Source: Ypsolopha sequella (Eukaryota; Arthropoda; Insecta; Lepidoptera; Ypsolophidae). From it: a stretch of 64,000 nt of DNA. The notes beneath the pieces are model-generated. The model saw only the letters and a list, made by a program, of their open reading frames with translations. It was not told where the DNA came from and made no database searches. The first letter of the stretch is position 1. Each line of letters begins with the position of its first letter. The stretch spans positions 12,372,229-12,436,228 of the forward strand of contig OW203988.1 of assembly GCA_934047225.1 (NCBI GenBank), given 5' to 3'. Made by a program: the position numbers and the translations under genes. Positions 10,850 through 22,800 of this stretch are shown here, piece after piece.

Positions 10850-13800
10850 CACATTTAAATATCAATAGAATAAGGGTAAATAAGTGACGAGACTACCAAC
10901 CTAATGAAGTGTTAATAATTATTGTCGTGTTTATTTTGAATTTGCAATGGGTCGTAATAAAAGCTCCGAAAACTAAATTAAAAATGAGGATGTTCAATTT
11001 ATGAATGTTACTGCTTTAAATACTAATATCTACCGAAAACTTCTGTGCTAATAAATATACTAAAAGTAACGAAAACTACTGTCAGCTATTTTTATCGTAG
11101 ATCTATGTTTAATATATTTTTCAATGCAAGTGCTTGTAAAGGCGCACTTTTTATGCATCAAAACCGAACAGAAAGTCGATTATTTTGCCCTACGGCTTTA
11201 TTATTATTATTTTTTTTAATTTATTTACAATGGTTGGCTAACCTGCAGCCTTTCCTGTGTACCATAAATGTTATGCTTTTTTTCCACTGTTTAACGGCTC
11301 TGGATACAGTCCTTTTAAGCCAATTATAATTTAAAGTTCACAAGATTATATTTGTTTTATTTCCTCACACTATGCATGGAAAAACGTAGTATGATACACG
11401 GGCGTAAGAGCAATAAATTACTCGGTTACGTTTAAAACACTCGCTACGCTCGGGTTTTAAATCGCCCTTGTAGCATAAACTACTATTGTCGGTAGATGTT
11501 ACACAGTTAAATTAGTATATTTTTCGATAACTAATTTTGCCGCTGCTCAGATAGTATAACAGTGTGCAGCAGTTTGCTGGGTTTTAATTTGTTTTTCGGA
11601 AGCTCCATTTGCAATTAAGAAATACTAACTACTATAATAAACAATAAACATTATGAATGTTCCCATTCGTACCTGGTCCACCTGGAGTGCCGGGAGTCCC
11701 TGGGGTACCGGGAGATCCGGGAGCACCGGGTTTTCCTGGATAATAGCCACCGCCTGGTGCTTGTGGGCCACTAGGACCAGCCGGTCCACCTGGACCACCT
11801 TTTTAAAACAAATGAACAATTGATGATAAATGTTGACACTTATTGATGGAACATTATTTTATTTCAGGTTATTTTTTTCTTGTTGGTTTAAAATAATGAA
11901 ATAATGAACTTTGCGTTTGCGTTCTACTTTTTGGTCTCCGGACCACTAGCAGAGAATATAAAGTATTAGCCACTATATAGATAGCTCACAGCAGATGCTG
12001 AGTCTGCCCCTTTTCGTCACATTTTGTAGTATATTACCCAACTAACACACAAGCTGCTTTATTCGCTTCTGTAAATCCTCTTGGACGCAAAAGAGGGTTA
12101 TAAAAGCGGTGAAATTTACTTGTAGACATAGAAAAACGTTAGGTAATGCTCTCAGCAATTGTTGAAGCTTTGAGGTGCAGAAAAGAGTTAGTAAATGCTA
12201 TTTTAGCGATTTACAACTCCAATAGGCAGTAATAGTATGCTTAGGAAATATAAAAGTGTAATCATAACGCCAATGTATGGCAGCCGTATATCCGATATTA
12301 CTAACTCCGATACAAGAATTAAGCACGTACAGTTGAGTTTAAATACTCTCGTAGAGTTACATAATGCTTAAATGGAGTCTATTAGAGTTTATGTTCTCCT
12401 AATTCAGTTAGAATTTGCCATTTTAGACCAGTGACACAAGAGCGATTTATATTTCTATTATACGTGACATCGCCGTATAGGTGCGAGTAGGACTCGTGCC
12501 TTGAGTGTTCCGTACACACTTTATCAATGAAATTCATGTTTTTTGTTAAATTAGCTTTTCAAATAATTTATAATAATTTAAAATAATAATAATATGATGA
12601 TACGATACGATACGATACGGTACGATACGGTACGATACGATACGATATGACATGGTACGGTACGAAGAAGTATGGTACGGATACGGTACGGTACGGTTCG
12701 GTACGGTACGGTACGATATGGTACGATATGATACGATACTATACGACTTGGTACAGTACGGTACGGTACGAAGAAGTACGGTATGGTACGATACGGTACG
12801 GTACGATACGATACGGTACGGTACGGTAGTACGGTACGATACGATACGTAATATAACCGACACCGACCCGAAATATATAGATGAGATAACAGTATTTATA
12901 TTTAAATTATCATGTCTATCAGTACCTATTATTTATATTTATAAAACAAAAAATATAAAAAGCTTTTACAGTGTATTTCATTTTAAACCATTATATATTT
13001 GCTACCGTACCCTAAAATTTTATGATCGATTGCTATCAAGGCCATGATTTGGCTTTATACACCGCTATCATATCGCTCTAAAACTTAGTCACCTACTTTC
13101 TACGTCCTAACGACGTATGTAATGCTCAGAGAAGTTTCATACTCCTAAGAAATATTCCGCCATTGTTATTTTTATTTTGTTGAATTGGTTCATCGAAATT
13201 ATCGTTTCGTTACAGATATTGACGACAAAGAATGAAAGAATTTTTAAAAAGAATGAAGGAGTACAACATTGCTGCAGTTGCAGCCGATAATTTAGAAAAT
13301 AAACGAAATATCTAACCTAACCTCTTTGCACCTAATTTTCAATCTTTTTTCACATTATTAGGAAGGCGTATTAAAAACGAAGTGGAAAACTATATAAAGA
13401 ATACCAGTAAAATTATCTTCGTAAGGAAATTTCACTCACAACACACATAATACTATACCATGGAAAAAATAACATCCAATTTATTTGCGTCGCATATCGT
13501 TCACTTTATTTGTATCTCACACCATTTTAGGTTAAGTTTTAAAATGAAAGAGTTCGCAAATTAAACATTTCAAGGAAAAAAAGAGATGGAACATGACTCA
13601 AATCGCAAATAGAAATTCAAGGAAGACGTATAATTCGCTCTTGTATCGTTTTTTAGACTCCTCAGTGGGTATAAATCGCTATTGTAACCCTCTTGTATGG
13701 ACGAAATCGCAAATAGAAATACAAGGTAGTTAGTGGACTCCCAATGACGTATAAATCGCTCTTGTATTGCGTTTTGGACTCCTCAGTGGGTATAAATCGC

Positions 13801-16800
13801 TATTGTAACCCTCTTATATTGACGAAATCGCAAATAGAAATTAAAGGTGGTTAGTGGACCCCAAATGACGTATGAATCGCTCTTGTATAGCTTTTTAAGC
13901 CCCTCGGTGTGTATGAATCGCTATTGTAACCCTCTTGTATTGACGAATGCCGCTTAATTTGTGCCCAAATGGACATATAGCGAAGGTATAGCGGGAATAA
14001 ATCCGGATATAAAGCCAGTTCGTATTTCATCAATACTTAACGGCTTACGCTCTATCGCTCGTGTATTTCTCAGTTTTGTTAGTTGGGTATATAATTGTTT
14101 TCTTGTAAGTTTAGTTTTTTATGTTATTTTTATGTATTTCCGTATTTCATTGGTGACGAATAAATTTCATTTTCTTTCTTTCTTTCTTTCACTAGTACCA
14201 TTGAACAGTACCATCAATGTTGTAGATTGTGCCTTACGATTTTCTCTTCTTTCTTCGCTTTATTTATTTATTAAGGAGCTCTAACTGCATAATCCCATTT
14301 CAAACATTCACCATTAGGTTAACCAATTATGGTTTACACATATTCTGCCTAGTGATACAAATTATAGGAGCACATCGCTCTCGTATATAAATTGGTTACA
14401 ACAGTCAACGATTCAAGACCTATCTTTTTTCAGAAAGGTACCATACGAGAGGACTTTTTAGTATCTGAGGAGTCAAAAATAATAGTTTCAATTGAAAATA
14501 CTTTAAACATACATATATTATATTTTCCCGCAAAATTACAGTATTTTGAAGGTTACACTGTAATTCGTTGGGCTATAATATTTTGAAGGTTATACTGTAA
14601 TTCGTTGGGCTATAATATTTTGAAGGTTATACTGTAATTCGTTGGGCTATAATATTTTGAAGGTTATACTGTAATTCGTTGGGCTATAATATTTTGAAGG
14701 TTATACTGTAATTCGTTGGGCTATAATATTTTGAAGGTTACACTGTAATTCGTTGGGCTATAATATTTTGAAGGTTATACTGTAATTCGTTGGGCTATAA
14801 TATTTTGAAGGTTATACTGTAATTCGTTGGGCTATATTTTTTCAAATAATTGTAGGAAAATTACGCTTTGAACTTAGCGTTTTACTTTCACTGAAGTGAG
14901 TAATAAAATCATAAATAACAAATTGTTGAAAATCTACATATTTTAATCATTATGTAGAATTGCAATTCATGCGATAGATCCAGTTAAGAGTATGACATAT
15001 CAAAAAAAAAAACAGTTCCGGGCGTGGCTAACTCATTATGTAATAGCGCGCGGGGGGAAATTCTTTATTTCTGTTTGTATTTTTGTTCCCCTTAAAATCA
15101 ACAATTTACACTGATGGGTATTTTTGATACGGCATTTAGAACAATTTACTTATTAACCACAAAACCCTAAACGAGACAGGAAAAGTGGTTAACAGATTTC
15201 TAAAACTAGTTCTCTTTTTTTTTTCTAAATTTATTATATTTCTTGAATTAAAACACTTGTACGTATAGTTTCACTTTATTTGTGTTAACTCCCAACCGGT
15301 TTCGGATTTTACTCCATTTTCAAGGGAAGATCTTAATTAAAATATTTTACATGACTCCAGGCACTAGCTCTGAGCAACGTAAACAATGATAAAGTGAAAC
15401 TATAAGTACAAGTGTTTTAATTTAAGATGTGTTTCAAGTTTCACCAAGTGCCGACAATTGCAAGTATAAATTTTATTATATATTTTTTAAATTAATTTTG
15501 ACAACAAATTGTTGATTTTAAAGTGTGATATATGGTTACATGCGTCTTTAAAGAGTAGACACTCAGAATGCTGTTGTGGAATCCTTTATAGACGTACCTG
15601 GTCCACCTGGAGTACCAGGAGTCCCTGGAGAGCCGGGAGTGCCTGGAGAGCCGGGAGTGCCAGGAACACCTGGTGTTACTGGGTAGTAGCCACCACTGCC
15701 GCTAGGTCCATTAGGTCCTCCTGGCCCACCTGGACCGCCTGGACCACCTGGTCCACCTGGGGTGCCGGGAGATCCTGGGCTTCCAGGGCTACCGGGCGTG
15801 CCTGGATGTCCTGGGTAATAGCCTCCACTGCCGCTAGGTCCATTAGGTCCACCTGGCCCACCTGGACCACCCGGTCCACCTGGTCCACCTGGGGTGCCTG
15901 GAGATCCTGGGCTTCCTGGACTACCAGGCGTGCCTGGTTGTCCTGGGTAATAGCCTCCACTGCCGCTAGGTCCGTTTGGTCCACCTGGCCCACCTGGGCC
16001 ACCCGGTCCACCTGGTCCACCTGGGGTGCCGGGAGATCCTGGGGTTCCAGAGCTACCGGGCGTGCCTGATTGTCCTGGGTAATAGCCACCACTGCCGTTA
16101 GGTCCATTAGGTCCACCTGGCCCACCTGGACCACCTGGACCACCTGGACCACCTGGTCCACCTGGGGTACCAGGAGATCCTGGGGTTCCAGAGCTACCGG
16201 GTGTGCCTGATTGTCCTGGGTAATAGCCACCACTGCCGTTAGGTCCATTAGGTCCACCTGGGCCGCCTGGACCACCTGGTCCACCCGGGGTGCCGGGACC
16301 GCCTGGTCCACCCGGAGTGCCGGGACCTCCTGGTGTGCCTGGACTACCGGGAGTGCCTGGTGGTCCTGGGTAATAGCCACCACTGCCGTTAGGTCCATTA
16401 GGTCCACCTGGCCCACCTGGACCACCTGGGCCACCTGGACCACCTGGTCCACCTGGGGTACCGGGAGATCCTGGTGTGCCTGGAATACCGGGAGTGCCTG
16501 GTGGTCCTGGGTAATAACCTCCACTGCCGCCAGGTCCGTTTGGTCCACCTGGCCCACCTGGGCCGCCTGGTCCACCTGCGAAAATGTGATGTGATTTTGA
16601 AAATTAAGAGGCAGCTTAAAAAAATCAGATAGTCTGTGACTCCTGTGAGATAGGAGCAAACTGGGATCCAACACCCATAAATTTGTGTGATGTATAAAAT
16701 TAATGCTTTCAAAGTACCTAAATATCCATCTCAATGATCCCTGATGTAAAATTAAAATTACATAATCACGCGTTTTAAATAAACTAGGGATACATTCTGA

Positions 16801-19800
16801 ATGGTGTTTGACGTACCTGGTCCACCTGGAGTGCCGGGAGAGCCTGGGGTGCCAGGATATCCTGAGCTACCCGGAGTTCCGGGAACGCCGGGTTGTCCTG
16901 GGTAATAACCACCACCATTAGGTCCGTTAGGTCCACCCGGACCACCTGGTCCACCTGGTCCTCCTGTCAAATAAAACGCAAACATTAGAAACATTATAGT
17001 ATATTAGCCGACAAAACTGAAACCATTTACAAACTAAATAACCCTTTATAGTTGACTTTTTCTTTTCTGGAACACATGTTCCCGAGAAGTTGTGTAACGG
17101 GCCGCGACGACGACAGTTTTGATGCAAAGCATTTTGTTAAACGTTTTTCTGGCCTTGATCGCGATGTTTTTGGAAAAACCAAGGACATACACCACTTCGT
17201 ATTGGCCGTTTAAATGAATGCCTAAAATTATTTGGTTGAATTGTTTCTCTGTTGCAAATTATTTTGGTACTTACGAGCCCGTTCAGAATAGTTCTTCATA
17301 ATGTCTAAGTACCAAAATAATTCTTAAAGGAGAAACAATTCAATCAAATAAATTTTAGGACTTCATTTAGACGGCGGCATAAGAAGTATCCATTTCAATC
17401 ATTTACGGTTGTATCTCTGACACAACCCGCTACTTTTGTTGACAAACCAAACACGTAATATAACAAAATGTTAATAGTGCATAGAACGGTGTAGGCCCAG
17501 GGTTTGCTAGTGACGTCATATGCAGGGCGTTAAGACTATATTTCATCAAAATACTTACCGGGGCTACCTGGAGTACCAGGTGATCCTGGAGTACCAGGTG
17601 ATCCTGGAGAGCCCGGTGTGCCAGGAGTTCCGGCACTGCCAGGATAATAGCCACCTGAAAAGAAAAAACATAAATGATTGTCAGGCTTGTTCCACTCTGC
17701 CAAGGCTAAAAACATCGGCGGGCTAACCTGGCGCGAAACATTCAGTGGGTGAAGAAGGGATAGAGTTACGCTATATAGATAGAAAGTGATGCGCAGAGTG
17801 GCGCCTTGAAGAGGAGCCATGCAGCGCTGTGCGAGCTGAAATGCACTTTATTGCTGCGGGACGAGAGTAGCTTTTTATTCAAGTTTTTTGAACAGTGATC
17901 TTTTTTACGTGGTACTATTAAATTCTTCTGTTATTACTAATACGGGCAATTTTATACGGGAGACTCAGTAGAGTTCGTAACAAAGAATTGTTTGAGAATT
18001 CTCTTGTACCTCCAGGTGCTATTCCAGGGCTTGGGTTGCTGGTCTCTCCAGTGCTGTCTGGCGGTGGGCGAGGGGGGCGAGTAGGGCGCGGGGGTGGCGG
18101 CGGCGGGGGCTTGGGTGGTACACCTCCCGGAGTGCGTCCACAACCCTTAGGGAAGTACGCTTTGTCCCATGTTATCGTTTGTCCTTTTGTTGGTGCGCTG
18201 GTTACGGAGCTGAAAAAGGAAAAAGTTCATTTAGGTATTTTATTCTCCTTTTTGGTACGAAGTTTGGCTTGGCGGATGACGGCTAGGCCAAAAAAAGTGT
18301 AACATTTTGGTCGTTACGTTTTCATTGTATCGCTTTCATACACTTCTTTATCGCTAACGTTTCTTACCGCATTTCGTAGTACGGGTGGGTACGTAAAGAT
18401 GTGTGGGCGGTGGCTTGCGCCGCTGGTACGTCAGTATCGAAAGGAACTTAGTTCCAACCAAGTGTCCAACGATACCTTCATTTTTGTCATAAAGTCTCTC
18501 CAGGTACGAGTATGTATGTTTCATTTAATCGTTAGAGAGGTTCAGGTTTTGTTTGATGATATTTTGAGACGCGGAAGGATACACGTGCAAAAGATTAGTT
18601 AAAAATACACCGAAAGTAAAATGACATGGGTAATAAGGATCGACAAAGGCATTCAAAGAAGAAAAGTTTAGTGAACTAACTTATCCCCTTCCTGCGTCTC
18701 CTCTTCCGGCCAGACTTCCAAGGGCTTCTCGGGTTCGCAGATTCTGTATCCATGACTGTCAGCAACGTAGTGTGTGGCTCTGAGTAAACCGTCGGGGTCC
18801 ACGTAACCATAGCAACCATACGTCACGCCGTCCGGTCCTCTCGTCTCGTGGTGGAACTGACCGTTGGGTCCCACGTCGTAACCGAAGCCGTACGCACCTG
18901 CAGTGGGCAACAAAGTCATTGTAGGGTTTGCAATTTTTATAGTAAACAGAACTATAGCTACACCACACATTAGTAAGTAAAAAAAAACCGATGTCATTAA
19001 GAGTAGGGAAGGTGTTTGTACAAATTTCTCGGGCTATTTTGAGATTAAATTGGCAGTGGCGGGTTCAAAATTCACGAAAATTTGCTTCCCGTGATTTATG
19101 GACGGCCCCAAACTCGTGGAAGCCTCTATAATGTGGAGGGCCCTGATTTTTAGTCTCTATTGCCCTCCCTTAAATTCGGTCCTAGTTAGAACTACATAAC
19201 TTTTCTCGTAGTTCAAAAAATATTTATAACAAATTATGAATCAAACACTTTCAATAAAAGTAGAAGAAATCTCATTTCTACTTGCGGGGTTGGGAGCTAC
19301 AAAAAACAGTTTTTTGATATTATTCTGTAAATAATTCACTATAAGATGTCATGCCTAAATGTGTGATATTGCTATTTATTAGAGGGAGTTTCCTTATATG
19401 AAAAATCTTTGATTTAGGTTTACCAGATGATGTAATTATCACTAAATATCAATAAAATTCTGAGCTGCATCCTGTAAGTATCTGTTCGCTGTGGGTTTTG
19501 ATTCATAAATTGTTAAGCATTGTCCTTTTTATTAAACTTCCGGATACATCCGATGGTATAATTCAAAAAAATGTAAAACAAAACCTATGCACAAACGCCT
19601 TCTTAAAATAATATAGCAACAAAACAGAAACACCTCAGCGAAAAATTGCTCTCTTCAACTTAGCGCAAAAATATCGCATGGAATAAAAATTTTATGGTCT
19701 ATAGTTCTATACAAAGCTAGGTGTTTACTATTTTTCTTCTATTTTTATAAACGAGTTCAAGCTATTTAGCAACGTCAAGAAGGCGTGAAAAGACAACTTT

Positions 19801-22800
19801 TTTGGTGTTATATTAGCGATGGAATATTGTAAGAATGTGTCGCACGCAACAATAATTCCATTCCAAATCATCTCGAAGAATATTGATCATGAAATTTTCC
19901 TTTTGTAAGCGATACCTGGCATGAATGATTCATAGAAATGTTTATTTTTGTACCACATGCCAATTAATGTAATAATATAAAGTTGTTCCACGGAAATATT
20001 TGAAATGTTATGCCATCCATTTTAATGTAAGTAATCCAAAAATCTATTCATATCTTGTATAGCTTATGTATATTATAAACACGAATGTTTTAATTGTGTG
20101 TGTGTGTTTTAATTTTAATAAACCACTTGGATATTTTGATTACTATGATATAACTTTAGTACAAAAGGGGAATGGACAGCAGCAGTACAGTTTTCCAGCT
20201 GTGCCACGATTCGATCGCCATGAAGGCTCTATCAAACATTTCATCATAAAAAGTTAGTCATTTAAATTATTGAAGCTTCGCAAGCGCTATGACATTATTA
20301 ACTCACTCGTGTCGTAATTGGTCTCATAATACTGCGTCTTCTCATCATCCTCGATGTCTACAACCACTTCGTTGTCATTCGGCTGCCCATTATTGCTATG
20401 CTCGTAATAGTTATTGGAATAACCGTTTTGGCCATACGGATAGTTCGCGTCGTATTGCTTAGCCCCTCTGCCTTGGACTTCGGGCTTCGCAAGAAGCTTT
20501 TCTGAAGCTTCTGCTGATGGCTTTGCTACAGCAATAACGGGATTTTCTACTGCTTGTACACTTTTGTCCTCGGACTCTACGGGATTTTTTGAGGCTTGAA
20601 TGACATTATCAACTGGCTTCTCGTCAATCTTCGTGTCAATCACTGCATCAGAGTCAATTTTTGTATCAGCAACTGCATCAATACTAGCTTGAGATAGTGC
20701 TAGTGATACCTGGAACAAGAGAATCGGTTTATAGTCATTTTATAGTTTAATTTCTGAAACTAAGGGTTGTATCTGTTAGCTTTTCTATAAAAGTTACTCC
20801 TTACTCAAGATTCTGGGTACCTTCGTATGTGTTTATCTTTGCTTTATACACAAATAATTGTACGAGTAACATACGAGTAAGCTGTTTTCAAGTATCATTT
20901 ATAAACTGAGGAGAGTTTTCTAATAAGTTTTGACCTTTACACAATGAATCTTCGTTGACTCAAGGTCAATCCGCTAGACGATTAATACAAAAGATCAATA
21001 GCATGTTAGTGACAATTAATCGAGATGTTATATATATTTCGAGTGACAATATTAGATTGTTATACAAGGGAGGTAAGTCATCAATTGCGCCCGAGATATT
21101 TAAGCGCACGAGCAAACGAAGCGAGCGAGGGTGCTTATGGTTCGAGGGTGTAATTGATCACTTACACCCGAGTGCAATACTCTACTTTTCATTACTAATG
21201 CGAGGAAATAAAAACAACTAACAAAAAGTACACTTTCCGACTAAGATTTTACTTTCTTTTCAGTCTGTCACTTGATAAAATCGTCATAGGATCTCAAATA
21301 TCTCTCTTTTGAAACCGGAGGTAACGGGTTTTCTACGACTGCCTCGATTCAGGCATCAAATCAAAATCATCATTATCGCTTGAACTTGGGTTCATAATTT
21401 TTTTGTTAAAAATATATTTCCAACAAACATTTTCAACAAGATTTGCATGGGGCCAATTTCTTTTTTCATGCGATTTTCTTGCTGGCCAGTGCTATCGTTT
21501 TGTCACTTTTAAGCGTCTAGCCGGGAGGTTCCTGCCTCAAATTTGACGTCTTGTCCCAAAAAACAAAGAAAGTAGCCTCGTTTTATTTTCAAATTTACTT
21601 ACGTCCCTAAGGTTGTAAATCGCGTTTACCTTCCGCATATTAAGTTAAATACCACTTGTTTTCAGAGCATTAGTGATGAAAAAAATATTATCACACACGC
21701 TTTTTTAAATATAGGGTTAATCCTTTTTTAATATAGTATATCTAGAAAAGGCAATTAAAATACTTAAAAAACTGACAAAAACCAGAAAAGCAAATTAAAA
21801 CTTTATTATAGTAATATAATGGAAAGTCCATATAACCGTAGTATGCCACGATCACCAAAAAATTACCAGCAGATGAATTCCATTGACCGTACACAAAACA
21901 AAACAGAATAAAGTTGTTTTACATTTGAATTTTGTTTTTTTTTGCAAAGTCATTTCTATGATCAGTAGAATATCATAAGTCTTCTTAAGTATATTGTAAT
22001 TAAAGATCAAGTTTATGTGGTATTAATTTGATTACCCAAATATCTGCATAAGCATCAGAGATCCGCGAGAGAATCGTTCGTTGCACAATGCAACTTGTGT
22101 CGCGCTTGCTTTACACAATCAGTTACTAAATAACATTGAGGACGCACCTTTATGATGTCATTTAGTTTTCGACGCGACTGTACACGAAATTATTTACCTA
22201 CTTGGGAAACGTTAGATATGTCAACCAGTTAGGTATTTACATTATAGTAACTATACCTAATAGATTATTAGAACAAGAAAGCAAAATAAGTATTCTATTT
22301 AGTTACTATTTTAAGAAGAATATATCATGGATTTTTTGTTTTATTGATGAATTTTTATATATGTATATAATAAGCTTACAATAGAAATATCATTACAAGA
22401 AATAATTATAACTCTTTAAAATTCAGCCACAGACTGATAAAATAAAAATGCATTCCACTTAATTTCCGTAGCTATTTTTGAAAATAAAGTTATAAGTTGT
22501 TTATTTATTTCTAAAAAAAATATATTAGAAAACACAAATCATTTTGCGTTATTTTTTTTCCTTAAAGCTAATGCCTCAATTACCTACTCAGATTTAATTA
22601 TGATTTTTTGAATACCCATTTTATCCCAAAGGATATTTAATTTTTTTGGGAAAATAGTTCCTAGTAATAGAAATTTTTAAAATATTTGATTTCACCACTA
22701 TGACGTCATTTGTTAGGCTAATGTAAAAATTTAGGCAAAACTGGTGTGAATTCTATACAGTTGGCTTGAAAAGAAAAAACTTTTTTTTGGTTCGTAAAAT

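Larger units (their letters stand above)
10202..11672 (-). other. Intron 8 with MITE, TA microsatellite and interspersed repeat
   Basis: 1471 bp between exons 8 and 9. It holds the 117-bp MITE (10290-10406), a TA run (10802-10844) and a full copy of the repeat that the DIRS element interrupts elsewhere (11108-11492). Confidence 0.8.
11799..15597 (-). other. Intron 7 with tandem repeats and a MITE
   Basis: 3.8 kb, between exons 7 and 8. It contains the pentamer microsatellite, the 104/121-bp repeat, the 8 x 37 bp repeat and a MITE, all listed separately. The remainder (11.8-12.6 and 12.9-13.6 kb) shows nothing recognisable. Confidence 0.8.

Noticed and set aside
12546..12863. 105- and 131-residue open frames
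   Set aside because: Products of the TACGA/TACGG microsatellite.
15676..16734. 352-residue frame with VDQVVQV repeats
   Set aside because: Shifted frame of exon 7; the Gly frame joins exons 6 and 8 in phase.
20710..20718. Translation start at TTG 20718 for exon 2
   Set aside because: It is not ATG, and a strong acceptor (ttgttccag) sits at 20710. The residues after it are the tail of a signal peptide.
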